Assembly: GCF_014268805.2 (NCBI RefSeq)
Contig: NZ_JABWRF020000001.1
Span: forward strand, 1,250,001 to 1,314,000
DNA length: 64,000 bases
Direction: 5' to 3'
Source of the DNA: Pseudomonas farsensis
Lineage (GTDB): Bacteria > Pseudomonadota > Gammaproteobacteria > Pseudomonadales > Pseudomonadaceae
Shown: positions 41,288 to 51,169 of the stretch, piece after piece
How positions within the stretch are numbered: the first letter of the stretch is position 1
Layout: each line of letters opens with the position of its first letter
The notes under the pieces: generated by a model
Told to the model about the DNA's origin: nothing
The model's input: the letters and a program-made list of their open reading frames with translations, nothing else
The model's database searches: none
Program-made: the position numbers and the translations under genes

Positions 41288-41771
41288 GGAAATAAACCTC
41301 GTCGCATCGATCTTGAGATAGTTGTGCTGATGCCCGAAAACGCGGTTCAGAGTGCCTGACGGCTGGAGGAGGGTGCGGCGGCGACGGGAAGGTGCGAAGG
41401 GGAAGGGTGAGCAGTCGGGCGTGGCGGTGCAGTGCAGGTTGGCTCGTGGATGCCGTGCTGCCTTGCGACGCGGTTGCCAGTGCTGCGGTAATGCGCTTCC
41501 GTCCCTCGGGACAACTTCTTCGTTGCAGTCGCAACCTTGTCGAACCGCCTTGTGGGCTGTATGGACACGAAGCGCCTGCGCAGGTGGTGGCAGGACGCTC
41601 CGAAGACCCTTGCCAGGGCCTCTGATCAGCGGGAGCGGGGCCATCATGCCCTTGGGAAAAACACCCTGTCAAACGTTTTGTAGTGCTTTTATGGGTCTAC
41701 TACATCTTTGGTCTAATACGACTTGGCAGTCAGTTTAGAGGCCTCTGGTCGAGGCCTTGAGTTGCCTGGAT
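41288..41771. other. aceA upstream region, no gene seen
   Basis: This 484-base gap separates aceA from the secretin-domain gene. It is mostly G+C-rich without a credible coding frame. The distal part (41640-41745) is A+T-richer and holds two 10-base direct repeats, GGTCTACTAC (41694-41703) and GGTCTAATAC (41710-41719), spaced by a 16-base period. These could be an operator for aceA or for the downstream genes. Confidence 0.4.
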
Positions 41772-42506
41772 TCACTCCATCAGGTCGACTTTTACCCGCA
41801 AAGTCATGTTTTCACCGCGCTGGGTGCTGTAACTCAGGCTGGAGGCACTGCGCCCGGCCTGGCTTTGCTGATTGAAGCCCGCCAGCGTGATCCACTCGCC
41901 CAGGCGCCCGGTGACGGTTGTGTCGGTGCTTTGCACTTTCACTACATCCTGGCGTTCCTGGCTCATTCGGTCATTATTGGTGCTTATTTGCAGACGAACC
42001 GTGTCGCCGCTCAGGCTGGGAGTTACGTAGAAGCCCTGGGTCACGTTGCGGTATTCGGTGTTGCTCTGCACCCGCCCGTAGCCATCGGTGGAGCTGCTGG
42101 TGACGGGCACGCTCTGGCCCACCTGGATCAGCGCCGGCTGGCCTTCGCTGGCCTGAACCTGTTGCATGCCACCTTCGCGGTTGGCCGTGCCGTAGCGGAT
42201 CACCCGGGCGTTGCCGCGGTTGTCCTGGAAGTTGCTGTCGTCGTTGTCGACGCTTATCAGCAGGCGTTTGGGCGCGGTGTCGAGCTGTTGCAGCAAGGTG
42301 CGCAGGTCGTCGATGCGCTGCTGCGGCGCGTTGACGATGAGCTTGTTCTCGAAGGTGCTGACGGTGCCATCCTTGCCGATGAACGACTGGGCGGTGGGCA
42401 GCAGTTCGGCGCTGGCTCGATGTTGTAGCGGGATGACCTCGGTGGCGGCCTGCGCGGTGAGGCTTGCAGTGAGGAGCAGCGAGGCGAAAAGAGGGCGTAG
42501 CGGCAT
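41772..42506 (-). CDS. exported secretin short-domain (NolW-like) protein
   Basis: A 244-residue exported protein. Its signal peptide is MPLRPLFASLLLTASLTAQA. The region ATEVIPLQHRASAELLPTAQ...TLLQQLDTAPKRLLISV (about 21-95) is the short N1-type domain of secretins (type II/III secretion), and the rest resembles a partial secretin-like beta domain (TQGFYVTPSLSGDTVRLQIS). It lacks the pore-forming length of a secretin (usually over 400 residues), so it is probably a stand-alone periplasmic or outer-membrane helper. ATG 42506 gives a clean signal peptide with GGAG upstream. No secretion genes flank it. Confidence 0.8.
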   Translation of the reverse strand: MPLRPLFASLLLTASLTAQAATEVIPLQHRASAELLPTAQSFIGKDGTVSTFENKLIVNAPQQRIDDLRTLLQQLDTAPKRLLISVDNDDSNFQDNRGNARVIRYGTANREGGMQQVQASEGQPALIQVGQSVPVTSSSTDGYGRVQSNTEYRNVTQGFYVTPSLSGDTVRLQISTNNDRMSQERQDVVKVQSTDTTVTGRLGEWITLAGFNQQSQAGRSASSLSYSTQRGENMTLRVKVDLME

Positions 42507-42693
42507 GTCCATGATCTCCGCGGGTTGAACATGCATGATGGCAAATTTGTCAGCATCTTGCCGGTTGTGAATCACAACGGCGCAAATCAATGGGTGATGG
42601 TTGCCGCCTGACAAATTCCGTAACATCGCGCCCTCGATTTCAAGCCACCCCACACGTCACGCTCCAGCGCGCCGTGCTGCTCACAGGACCTTC

Positions 42694-44136
42694 ATGAAAC
42701 CCGCTCGTCTACGCGCCGACCTGCTCGCCGGCCTTACCACCTCGTTTGCGCTCGTGCCCGAGTGCATCGCCTTTGCCCTGGTGGCGCACCTCAACCCGCT
42801 GATGGGCCTTTATGGGGCCTTCATCATTTGCACCCTGACAGCGCTGTTTGGTGGCCGCCCCGGCATGATCAGCGGCGCTGCTGGCTCCATGGCGGTGGTG
42901 ATCGTGGCGCTGGTGGTCCAGCACGGCGTGCAGTACCTGCTGGCCACGGTGCTCTTGGGCGGGGTGGTGATGATGCTGTTCGGCGCCCTGCGCCTGGGCA
43001 AGCTGGTGCGGTTGGTGCCGTACCCGGTGATGCTCGGCTTCGTCAACGGCTTGGCCATTGTCATCGCCCTGGCCCAGCTTGAGCATTTCAAGGAGGGCGA
43101 GCATTGGCTCAGCGGCATGCCGCTGTACCTGATGATTGGACTGGTGGCGCTGACCATGCTGGTGGTCTATGTGCTACCCAGGCTCACCCGTGCGGTGCCG
43201 CCGGCTTTGGTGGCAATCCTGGGGGTTGGCCTGGCGGTGTATCTGCTCGGCCTGCCAACGCGAACCCTTGGCGACATGGCCCACATCGCCGGCGGCCTGC
43301 CGGCACTCAAGCTGCCGGACGTTGCCTGGAATCTCGAGACCCTGAAGATCATCGCGCCCTATGCCCTGCTGATGGCAATGGTCGGCCTGCTGGAAACCCT
43401 GCTGACGCTCAACCTGACCGACGAAATCACCGAAAGCCGGGGCTTCCCTGACCGTGAGTGCGTGGCGCTGGGGGCGGCGAATATGGTTTCGGGGTTGTGT
43501 GGCGGCATGGGCGGCTGCGCGATGATTGGCCAGACGGTGATCAACCTCAGTTCCAACGGGCGCGGGCGGTTGTCCGGCGTGGTCGCAGGGGTGATGATCC
43601 TGCTGTTCGTGTTGTTCTTGTCGCCGCTGATCGAGCGCATACCGCTGGCTGCACTGGTTGGGGTGATGTTCGTGGTCGCCCAGCAGACATTCGCCTGGGC
43701 CTCGTTGCGGGTGCTGCACAAGGTGCCGGTCAGCGATGTGCTGGCGATCATCGCGGTGACCGTGGTGACGGTGTTCACGGACCTTGCCACCGCCGTGCTG
43801 TTCGGCATCGTTATCGCGGCGGTCAATTTCGCCTGGCAGCATGCACGCGAGCTGTACGCAGACAGCCACGAAGATGCCGAGGGCAGCAAGCACTACCACG
43901 TACATGGCACGCTATTCTTTGCCTCGACCACGCCGTTTCTGAACCAGTTCGACCCCGCGGCAGACCCGGCCAACGTCACCTTGGACTGCCAGCACCTGAG
44001 TTTCGTCGATTATTCGGCGGTGGCGGCGTTGCAGACCCTGCGTGAGCGTTATGCCAAAGCGGGCAAGCATCTGCGTGTGGTGCATTTGTCCGAACGCTGC
44101 AAGAAGCTGCTGAAGCGGGCAGGGGAGCAGCACTAG
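42694..44136 (+). CDS. SulP family anion transporter with STAS domain
   Basis: A 480-residue inner-membrane transporter of the SLC26/SulP family. An N-terminal membrane domain (about residues 10-385, 10-14 helices) begins LRADLLAGLTTSFALVPECI and contains GRPGMISGAAGSMAVVI and GGMGGCAMIGQTVIN. A C-terminal STAS domain (about 395-475) has LDCQHLSFVDYSAVAALQTL. Substrates in the family are sulfate, bicarbonate or dicarboxylates and cannot be chosen by eye. AGGA precedes ATG 42694. It is divergent from the secretin-domain gene. Confidence 0.92.
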   Translation: MKPARLRADLLAGLTTSFALVPECIAFALVAHLNPLMGLYGAFIICTLTALFGGRPGMISGAAGSMAVVIVALVVQHGVQYLLATVLLGGVVMMLFGALRLGKLVRLVPYPVMLGFVNGLAIVIALAQLEHFKEGEHWLSGMPLYLMIGLVALTMLVVYVLPRLTRAVPPALVAILGVGLAVYLLGLPTRTLGDMAHIAGGLPALKLPDVAWNLETLKIIAPYALLMAMVGLLETLLTLNLTDEITESRGFPDRECVALGAANMVSGLCGGMGGCAMIGQTVINLSSNGRGRLSGVVAGVMILLFVLFLSPLIERIPLAALVGVMFVVAQQTFAWASLRVLHKVPVSDVLAIIAVTVVTVFTDLATAVLFGIVIAAVNFAWQHARELYADSHEDAEGSKHYHVHGTLFFASTTPFLNQFDPAADPANVTLDCQHLSFVDYSAVAALQTLRERYAKAGKHLRVVHLSERCKKLLKRAGEQH

Positions 44137-44206
44137 GGTCTGTCCGGCCAACTCCGAAGTCACCCTGGCCAGCCCGGAGCAGCCTTGCCTGGGCCTGCGC
44201 GCGAGA

Positions 44207-45640
44207 TCATGGTTTTGCGGGAGCGGGCGCTGGTGTCCTGACGCCGGGCGAGGGCGCCGCTACCTCACTGAACACCACCCCCATCTCGGTCAGCAACTCG
44301 GCGCGGGTGGCGGCCGAAGAGTCGCGGTAACCGCTCAGGTCACGGTATGCCGTCAGCGCCTGGGTTGTGGCCAGATCCCTTGTCCCTTGGCGCCATAGCC
44401 AGGGCAGCAACTGCAATCGTGCCCGGATCTGGTCAGAGGGGCTGTCGGCCGGCAGATGGTCGATCATGGCCACCGCTTGGTCCAGCAGTGCTGGCTCGGG
44501 TTGTTTCAGGCCCGCTTGCCGGGCCAGGTCCAGGAGCTTGGCCAGGGTGCTGATGTCCTCAAGGCTGCGCGGCGTGCCGGCGGCGGGTTCCAGGGCCTGG
44601 AATGCCTGCCGGTAGCTGGCGCTGAAGTCCTGGTGGGCTTGCCACTGCAGTTGAGCCACCTGCTGCCAGGCGCTGGCCTGCTCCAGCGCAGATTGCTCGA
44701 TCGGGCGTTCGGCGAAATAGCGCGCGGTGGGCAGGTCATTACGCTGGCTGGCATCCTCGATCAGCTTTGGCCACAGGCGGGCGCCGTAATGGGTGTTGCC
44801 GTCCTGGGGCGCGGCGGCGAGCAGCGCATAGGCTTGGTCCGGGGCGCCAGTGATAGCCAGGCGGGTCATGTTCAGATAGGGCGTCAAGGGCTCTGGCAGC
44901 GAGGCTCTGCCGGCCTTGAGCGCCAACAAATTGAGCTGGCTGAGGACGTAGCCATTGCGCGAGTCGCGCAGTTGACCGGTGGCCTCGATCCCTTGGTCGA
45001 CAAAACCCAGAGCCTGGGTCTTGTCGCCCATTTTCAAGGCCAGCTCGGCCAGGCCGAGCCAGTTGAAGGCGGCATTTTCTCGATCGCGCGCAAGGGCCTG
45101 GGTCACCGGGCTGATCATCCAGCTGCGGGTATGTTGCGGGCTGCGCTGCATCGCGTAGATCATCCGGTCGTAACTGCCGAGCTTGTGCGCATACTCCAGC
45201 GCCAAAGCAAGCAACGCACGGGCCTGTGTCTCGTCGCCCGCGCCGCAGTAGTGCAGTGCCAGCCACATGAAGGCTCCGGTGCTGGCGGTGCTGTCACGCT
45301 CGGCCTGTTGCCGGGCAATGTCCAGCGCCTGACCCAGCAACGCTTCACGGCGCGCCGCGCTTACCTGTGGCAGCTCTGCCACTTCCACCAGCCGATAGGG
45401 CTGCGAGCCAGCATAAAGACCGGCGATGGTGTTGAGGGCGTCATCGACAAAACCGGCCCTGGCCTGGGCCAGCGGGAGTGATGAATCAATATTTTTCTCC
45501 TGGCCGGCCTCGAGCAGCACGGCACGGGCCGCCTGGTGCCAGTCGTGGCGGGCGATCAGGGTCTCGGCATTGCTGGCATGGGCAAGCAGTGGCAGGCAGG
45601 TGAGCAGCAGGGTGGTCAGCGTCCGTGCGAGGGGGTTCAA
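44207..45640 (-). CDS. exported alpha-helical-repeat hypothetical protein
   Basis: A 477-residue protein with a signal peptide (MNPLARTLTTLLLTCLPLLA, then HASNA). The mature part is almost entirely alpha-helical and Ala/Leu/Gln-rich, in irregular TPR-like pairs (NWLGLAELALKMGDKTQALG and AFMWLALHYCGAGDETQARA). It ends with a Pro-Ala tail. This suggests a periplasmic protein-binding scaffold. I do not recognise a named family. It converges on the sulP gene. Confidence 0.75.
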   Translation of the reverse strand: MNPLARTLTTLLLTCLPLLAHASNAETLIARHDWHQAARAVLLEAGQEKNIDSSLPLAQARAGFVDDALNTIAGLYAGSQPYRLVEVAELPQVSAARREALLGQALDIARQQAERDSTASTGAFMWLALHYCGAGDETQARALLALALEYAHKLGSYDRMIYAMQRSPQHTRSWMISPVTQALARDRENAAFNWLGLAELALKMGDKTQALGFVDQGIEATGQLRDSRNGYVLSQLNLLALKAGRASLPEPLTPYLNMTRLAITGAPDQAYALLAAAPQDGNTHYGARLWPKLIEDASQRNDLPTARYFAERPIEQSALEQASAWQQVAQLQWQAHQDFSASYRQAFQALEPAAGTPRSLEDISTLAKLLDLARQAGLKQPEPALLDQAVAMIDHLPADSPSDQIRARLQLLPWLWRQGTRDLATTQALTAYRDLSGYRDSSAATRAELLTEMGVVFSEVAAPSPGVRTPAPAPAKP

Positions 45641-46068
45641 TAGCGGGTCTCCGAAGGTTTAACGAGTAGGGTGGCAGGCTAGGTTTTGTACGTAAAGTGC
45701 CTGCACTCGGCCATGCTGCGTTAAAAACCAACTTGTCTGGCCGTCGCGCAGACACATTTCAGACAGACCCTAAGGTCAGTCATCCATGCGGTTACTGGCA
45801 AAACGACTGGGCTCGGTTTCTTTCGCCACGATCGCCGTAGCAATGATGGGGCCGACACCGCGATTGCGTCTTCCTTGGCTGTCGTTTTGAGCCGCCTGCT
45901 CAGACCTGCTGTGGAAGGCAGAGGATTGTGCTTTGAACTATGCTTTTTCATGGACTCGCCCCCGCTGCCGTTGGTTTCTTCGAACGCCACCGTGGCACTG
46001 TGATGCCTCGGCGGGGGCGAGTCCATCGATTACAGGGGCGTCAAGGCGCGATATAGAGCAGGCAAACA
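45641..46068. other. intergenic region with a 16-bp inverted repeat
   Basis: This 428-base gap contains no convincing gene. Its main feature is a perfect 16-base inverted repeat, ATGGACTCGCCCCCGC (45950-45965) and its complement at 46011-46026, with a 45-base loop. Short open frames on both strands lack ribosome sites and family similarity. Confidence 0.5.
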
Positions 46069-48180
46069 TCACTCCCCACGGTTCTTCTTCACAATCCCCT
46101 CGGCAATGTTCGCCGGGGCCTCGGCATAGCGGGTGAACTCCATCGAGAAGCTCGCCCGGCCCTGGCTCATCGAGCGCATCGAAGTGGCATAACCAAACAT
46201 CTCGCCAAGCGGCACCTCGGCCCGGATCACCTTGCCTGCGGGGGTCTCGTCGCCGTCCTGAATAATCCCGCGGCGGCGGCTCAGGTCACCCAGGATATCG
46301 CCCTGGTATTCCTCGGGTGTGACCACTTCGACCTTCATCACCGGCTCAAGCAGCACCGCGCCGCCTTTCTGTGACAGTTGCTTGGTGGCCATGGAGGCAG
46401 CGATCTTGTAGGCCATTTCGTTGGAGTCGACGTCGTGGTAAGAGCCGTCGAACACCGCAGCCTTGAGGTTGATCAGCGGGTAGCCGGCGAGCACGCCGTT
46501 CTTCATCTGCTCCTCGATGCCTTTCTGGATGGCCGGGATGTATTCGCGCGGCACCACGCCGCCGACAATCTCGTTGACGAACTCCAAGCCTTCCTTGCCC
46601 TCGTCGCCCGGTGCGAAACGGATCCAGCAATGGCCATACTGGCCGCGCCCGCCCGACTGGCGCACGAAGCGCCCCTCGATCTCGCAGGTATTGCGGATCT
46701 TCTCGCGGTACGCCACCTGTGGCTTGCCGATATTGGCTTCGACGCTGAACTCGCGGCGCATGCGGTCGACGATGATGTCCAGGTGCAGCTCACCCATGCC
46801 AGAGATGATGGTCTGCCCGGTCTCTTCGTCGGTGCGCACGCGAAACGAAGGGTCCTCCTGGGCCAGTTTGCCCAAGGCGATGCCCATCTTTTCCTGATCG
46901 GCCTTGGTTTTGGGTTCCACCGCCACTGAAATGACCGGGTCCGGGAAGTCCATGCGCTCAAGGATGATCGGTTTTTCCAGGTCGCACAGGGTGTCGCCGG
47001 TGGTCACATCTTTCATGCCGATCAGTGCGGCGATGTCGCCTGCGCACACGTCCTTGATCTCGGCGCGCTGGTTGGCGTGCATTTGCACCATGCGGCCGAT
47101 GCGCTCCTTCTTGCCTTTGACCGAGTTGAGCACTGCATTGCCTGAACTGAGTACGCCGGAATACACCCGGGCGAAGGTCAGGGTGCCGACGAACGGGTCG
47201 GTGGCGATCTTGAACGCCAGGGCTGAAAACGGCTCGTGGTCGTCGGCATGGCGTTCCAGGTGCCGGCTTTCGTCGTCGGGGTCGGTGCCCTTGACCGCCG
47301 GGATCTCCGAGGGCGCGGGCAGGTAGTCGATGACCGCGTCGAGCATCAGCGGCACGCCCTTGTTCTTGAACGACGAGCCGAGGATGGTCGGCACGATTTC
47401 ATTGGCGAGGGTGCGCTGGCGCAGGGCCGCTTTTATTTCCTCCGTGGTCAGCTCTTCACCTTCGAGGTACTTGGCGGTCAGCACGTCGTTAGCCTCGGCG
47501 GCGGCTTCGACCATATGGTCGCGCCATTCATCAGCCAGTGCCTGAAGCTCTGCAGGGATGGCCTCTTCGCGGTAGCTGGTGCCGTTATCGGCATCGTTCC
47601 AGTAGATGGCTTTCATCTTCACCAGGTCGATCTGCCCAACGAAGTGTTCTTCACTGCCGATAGCCAGCTGGATCGGCACCGGGTGATGGCCCAGGCGCTG
47701 GTCGATCTGCTTGACCACCCGCAGAAAGTCCGCACCCTGGCGGTCCATCTTGTTGATGTAGGCCAGGCGCGGCACGTTGTATTTGTTGGCCTGGCGCCAG
47801 ACCGTCTCGGATTGCGGCTCCACCCCGTCGGCACCGCTGAACACCACGACCGCGCCGTCGAGCACGCGCAGCGAGCGCTCTACCTCGATGGTGAAATCGA
47901 CGTGGCCGGGGGTATCGATGATGTTGAAACGGTATTTGTCGGCGAACTGCTTGGTCGAGCCTTGCCAGAACGCCGTGGTAGCCGCAGAGGTGATGGTGAT
48001 GCCGCGTTCCTGCTCCTGCGCCATCCAGTCCATGGTCGCTGCACCGTCATGCACTTCGCCCATCTTGTGGTTGACCCCGGTGTAGAACAGGATCCGCTCG
48101 GTGGTAGTGGTCTTGCCGGCATCGACGTGGGCGACGATGCCGATGTTGCGGTACAGCTCGATGGGGGTTGTGCGGGCCAT
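46069..48180 (-). CDS. fusB: elongation factor G, second copy (EF-G 2)
   Basis: A 703-residue translational GTPase that moves tRNAs and mRNA through the ribosome and helps recycle it. The G1 motif is [10 protein letters not shown]3 is DTPGHVDF and G4 is NKMD, followed by EF-G domains II-V with no gap. It stands alone, without rpsG, rpsL or tuf, so it is the paralogue commonly called EF-G 2 or fusB in P. putida rather than the str-operon copy. AGGTGA precedes ATG 48180. The symbol is by analogy. Confidence 0.9.
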   Translation of the reverse strand: MARTTPIELYRNIGIVAHVDAGKTTTTERILFYTGVNHKMGEVHDGAATMDWMAQEQERGITITSAATTAFWQGSTKQFADKYRFNIIDTPGHVDFTIEVERSLRVLDGAVVVFSGADGVEPQSETVWRQANKYNVPRLAYINKMDRQGADFLRVVKQIDQRLGHHPVPIQLAIGSEEHFVGQIDLVKMKAIYWNDADNGTSYREEAIPAELQALADEWRDHMVEAAAEANDVLTAKYLEGEELTTEEIKAALRQRTLANEIVPTILGSSFKNKGVPLMLDAVIDYLPAPSEIPAVKGTDPDDESRHLERHADDHEPFSALAFKIATDPFVGTLTFARVYSGVLSSGNAVLNSVKGKKERIGRMVQMHANQRAEIKDVCAGDIAALIGMKDVTTGDTLCDLEKPIILERMDFPDPVISVAVEPKTKADQEKMGIALGKLAQEDPSFRVRTDEETGQTIISGMGELHLDIIVDRMRREFSVEANIGKPQVAYREKIRNTCEIEGRFVRQSGGRGQYGHCWIRFAPGDEGKEGLEFVNEIVGGVVPREYIPAIQKGIEEQMKNGVLAGYPLINLKAAVFDGSYHDVDSNEMAYKIAASMATKQLSQKGGAVLLEPVMKVEVVTPEEYQGDILGDLSRRRGIIQDGDETPAGKVIRAEVPLGEMFGYATSMRSMSQGRASFSMEFTRYAEAPANIAEGIVKKNRGE

Positions 48181-48251
48181 GGCGGGTCACCTGCAGGTGA
48201 GGATTAACCCACGGTAGCAGAGCCGGGGAATCCTGCCGTGGCCGCCGTCGG

Positions 48252-48680
48252 TCAGTCGGCGAGCAGCTGTAAATGCCACTGGCCATCGCTTTCGCGGGCC
48301 AGGCCACTGGCTGGCAGCAGCGCCAGCAGGCGCGCGTGCAGGGAGGGCTCGGTGAACGACGTGAGTGTGTTCATGTCGAGTGGGCCGACAGTGACCAGGT
48401 CGGCCTTGGTGTACGACAACCAGGCTTTTTTCAGCATCAGCAGCACATCGCTGCCGGCGGTATTGGCAAAGCGCCGGTTCAGCGTGCGGCCTTCGATTTC
48501 GAAGGTGTGGCGGTGGGTGTAGCCGGCTTCGTCGCCTGCGCGTTCGATGCAGCGGTGGCAGCGGCAGGCGCCATCGGCAAAGGCATTGCGCAGGTAATTG
48601 TTGAAGTCCACGACGGGCTTGAGGGTCAGGCGTTTGTCGACCTCGAACAGGTCGGCGATCATGGGTTGTTCGGCGCTCAC
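48252..48680 (-). CDS. conserved hypothetical protein (cysteine pair CRCHRC)
   Basis: A 142-residue cytoplasmic protein of unknown function. CRCHRCIERAGDEAG (about residues 38-52) could bind metal. The C-terminal part resembles a short winged or helical domain (LTSFTEPSLHARLLALLPAS). I chose GTG 48680, preceded by GAGGA. An ATG at 48719 is also in frame. It lies downstream of, and divergent from, no close partner, and is probably conserved in pseudomonads. Confidence 0.65.
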   Translation of the reverse strand: MSAEQPMIADLFEVDKRLTLKPVVDFNNYLRNAFADGACRCHRCIERAGDEAGYTHRHTFEIEGRTLNRRFANTAGSDVLLMLKKAWLSYTKADLVTVGPLDMNTLTSFTEPSLHARLLALLPASGLARESDGQWHLQLLAD

Positions 48681-48788
48681 TCGGTATCCTCGCGTGGTGG
48701 GGCATGCATCGGCGGGCACAATACCAGCCGACGCACGCTTGGACCAACGCTGATTGAGGCTGCTAGCCCCTGGTAATACCAGCTTTGA

Positions 48789-49142
48789 TCACTTGAAGGT
48801 GCAGTCCGCAGGGTTGGCAGACTTGCAGAAGTTGTTACTCCAGTTACCTTTTGCCGGTTGTTTGGACGCTTTGAGCTGCATGCGAGCGCCGCCACGTTCA
48901 TCGGCTTCGTAATCGCAGAGCACGGCACCCTCTTTGATTTTTACAGCGGTGAACTTGAACGTCTTCAGGTCGTGTTCGTCGGCCATCGGGTTTTCGCCCG
49001 TCCAGCCCCCGGCTGCCATGTAGGCAAAGCCGGTGCCCTCGGGCTTCTGGGTGACTGTCGAGGCTTCAGGGCAGGATTGGGCGACGGCCTGGCCGGCAAC
49101 CAGCAGCAGGGCGACAGCAGGGAACAGCGTGAACTTGAGCAT
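48789..49142 (-). CDS. small exported protein, possible DUF3757 family
   Basis: A 117-residue exported protein with a signal peptide (cut near residue 21, AQS). The mature part carries three cysteines (SCPEAS, VLCDYE, FCKSANPADCTF) and GGWTGENP, which resembles the small DUF3757 secreted proteins. The family call is tentative. AGG lies nine bases before ATG 49142. Confidence 0.65.
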   Translation of the reverse strand: MLKFTLFPAVALLLVAGQAVAQSCPEASTVTQKPEGTGFAYMAAGGWTGENPMADEHDLKTFKFTAVKIKEGAVLCDYEADERGGARMQLKASKQPAKGNWSNNFCKSANPADCTFK

Positions 49143-49361
49143 TTACGGATACCTTGGCGATTGGATGAGGTAGCCATGCTATTGAAACGGCTGTCCCGCC
49201 ATAATTGGCAGTTGCGCATAGAGGCTGTGGGACGAGTCGCCAGCACAGGTCAGGCAGGGCCTTTAAATCAGGGGAGTTGGTTTTTTTTCTCGCAGCGGCG
49301 CCAGCACTGCCTTACTCTGGCGGCCTTATTGGCACATGCCGTTTTGTCGAGGACACAGAGT

Positions 49362-49664
49362 TTGAGCAACAAGTACCCCTACACCGCCACCGTCACTGTT
49401 AGCTGCGAGGACCGTGGTGGCGACGTCGAGGCTTCGGAAAACACCAACCAGCGCATAGGCCTGGAGGCGGTGACCGAAACCCTGAAAAAGGTGCATTTCG
49501 TCGGTACGCTCGCGGCCCCGGAAAAACCCGCCTCGCACATCTGCGTCACCTTGGACAACGGCCTCACCTATTACGGCCCGATCGTCAACGGCCATGCCGA
49601 GCTCGAAGGCGGCTGGATCGCCTTTGAATGCGACATGCTGACCCCCGAAGAGCTGGGCCTGTAA
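49362..49664 (+). CDS. conserved hypothetical 100-residue protein
   Basis: A 100-residue protein that starts at TTG 49362, with GAGGA eight bases upstream. It is acidic, has no signal peptide or membrane helix, and is likely a small beta-rich domain (YTATVTVSCEDRGGDVE and CVTLDNGLTYYGPIVNG). I recognise no family. Its stop lies three bases before the aminotransferase stop on the other strand, so the two converge. Confidence 0.65.
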   Translation: MSNKYPYTATVTVSCEDRGGDVEASENTNQRIGLEAVTETLKKVHFVGTLAAPEKPASHICVTLDNGLTYYGPIVNGHAELEGGWIAFECDMLTPEELGL

Positions 49665-49667
49665 CGC

Positions 49668-50918
49668 CTAACCCAGTTCTGCCAGGCACTGTTCGAGGAT
49701 ATCCAGGCCTTCCTCGAGCACCTGCGGCTCGGTGGTCAGCGGCGCCAACAGGCGGATGATATGCCGCGCCTTGCCGCTTGGCATCAGCAACAAACCCTTG
49801 CTGCGAGCGCTTTCCAGCACCTTCGCCAATTGCGCGGGCGCCGGGCTGCCGTCGGCGTTGACCAATTCGATACCGCGCATCGCGCCAATGCCGGTCAAGC
49901 GCCCGACAAAGCGGCTCAGCCCTGAAGCCTTCCAGTGCGCATGGCGCCTGACGATGGCTTGTTCCTGGCGTTCTCCCCAGGTGGCAAGGTTGGCATCGGT
50001 CATCTGCGCAAGGCTGGCCAGCGCTGCTGCACAGGCAATCGGGTTGCCCGAATAGGTGCCACCCAGCCCGCCCTTGGGCAACGCGCCCATCAGTTCTGTG
50101 CGCCCCACCAATGCCCCCAGCGGCATGCCGCCAGCGATGCTCTTGGCCAGCAATAGTAGGTCAGGCTCGATGCCAAGCCGAGGGAAGGCGAAGCGCTGGC
50201 CGGTGCGGCCGAAGCCGGACTGGATCTCGTCGATGATGATCAGGATGCCGTGCTCGTCGCAAAAGCGCCGCAGCGCCTGGGCGAACGCCGGGTCCAGGGC
50301 GAGGAAGCCGCCTTCGCCCTGGACCGGTTCAACAATGAACGCAGCCACGTCTTCCACCGCCAATTCCACGCTGAACAGGCGCTCCATGGCCTTGAGCGCC
50401 TGTTCGCAGGTGACCCCGGTGTCGGCACTGGGGTAGGGCAGGTGATAGACCGGCCCGGGCAGCTCGCCGACGCGCTGCTTATAGGGCGCGACCTTGCCAT
50501 TGAGGTTGAGGGTGGCCAGGGTGCGGCCGTGGAAAGCGCCGTCAAAGGCGATGATGGCGCGCTTGCCGGTGGCGCCGCGGGCGACCTTCAGGGCGTTTTC
50601 TGCCGCTTCGGCACCGCTATTGGTGAGCATGCCCGCCAGCGGGTAGCTCAACGGCACGAAGCTGCGCAGTTGCTCCATCAGGTCCAGATAAGGGCCGTGG
50701 GGCGCTGCGTTGAAGGCGTAGTGGGTCAGGCGCGTGGCCTGTTGCTGGATGGCTTCGACCACAGCCGGGTTGCAGTGGCCCAGGTTGAGTACCCCGATAC
50801 CGCCAACAAAGTCGATGTAACGCTTGCCGGTCGTGTCCCAGACTTCGGCATTGCGGCCATGGGAAAGTGTGATTGGGTGAACGATGGCGATGGATTGACT
50901 GATACTTTCCTGGTTCAT
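49668..50918 (-). CDS. class III aminotransferase (2-aminoadipate / 4-aminobutyrate type)
   Basis: A 416-residue PLP aminotransferase of class III. DFVGGIGVLNLGH opens the substrate domain. FDGAFHGRTL, the cofactor Asp in IIIDEIQSGFGRTG, and the Schiff-base Lys in LLLAKSIAGGMPLGA are intact. By position next to EF-G 2 and by sequence style it matches the P. putida enzyme that converts L-2-aminoadipate to 2-oxoadipate in lysine catabolism, but GABA or 5-aminovalerate is possible. ATG 50918 was preferred to GTG 50924. It lies downstream of the lysR gene, with a REP pair between them. Confidence 0.88.
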   Translation of the reverse strand: MNQESISQSIAIVHPITLSHGRNAEVWDTTGKRYIDFVGGIGVLNLGHCNPAVVEAIQQQATRLTHYAFNAAPHGPYLDLMEQLRSFVPLSYPLAGMLTNSGAEAAENALKVARGATGKRAIIAFDGAFHGRTLATLNLNGKVAPYKQRVGELPGPVYHLPYPSADTGVTCEQALKAMERLFSVELAVEDVAAFIVEPVQGEGGFLALDPAFAQALRRFCDEHGILIIIDEIQSGFGRTGQRFAFPRLGIEPDLLLLAKSIAGGMPLGALVGRTELMGALPKGGLGGTYSGNPIACAAALASLAQMTDANLATWGERQEQAIVRRHAHWKASGLSRFVGRLTGIGAMRGIELVNADGSPAPAQLAKVLESARSKGLLLMPSGKARHIIRLLAPLTTEPQVLEEGLDILEQCLAELG

Positions 50919-51047
50919 GTGCACGCGGGCCTTGTTCGAGTTTGTTTATATCCAAACGCGCGGCGGGGTTGCACTGCAAACGAATTAATGGATTGCGATC
51001 ATTCCTTGGATTCGCGAAGTTGTGCTTGCTGTTGATCATTGGTGCAA

Positions 51048-51169
51048 GCCTGTACCGCCCCCATCGCAGGCTGGCGCCAGCTCCCACAGGAATCTGCAGG
51101 CATCAATATCGCGGCTCTGCACGGCCCCTGTGGGAGCTGGCGCCAGCCTGCGATGAGGGCGGTACAGGC
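51048..51169. repeat. inverted REP pair
   Basis: Two 43-base inverted arms (51048-51090 and 51127-51169), near-perfect, carry the motif CTGGCGCCAGCTCCCACAGG. They lie between the lysR stop (51170) and the aminotransferase start, so a processed or attenuated transcript is possible. Confidence 0.85.

Noticed and set aside
41288..41647. Long in-frame N-terminal extension of aceA
   Set aside because: The extra 120 residues are Arg/Pro-rich and unlike any isocitrate lyase. ATG 41287 has a ribosome site and gives the standard 441-residue enzyme.
45721..46026. Minus-strand open frame of 101 codons in the gap before EF-G 2
   Set aside because: No good ribosome site, basic low-complexity product, no similarity I can see. 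Part of it is just one arm of the inverted repeat.
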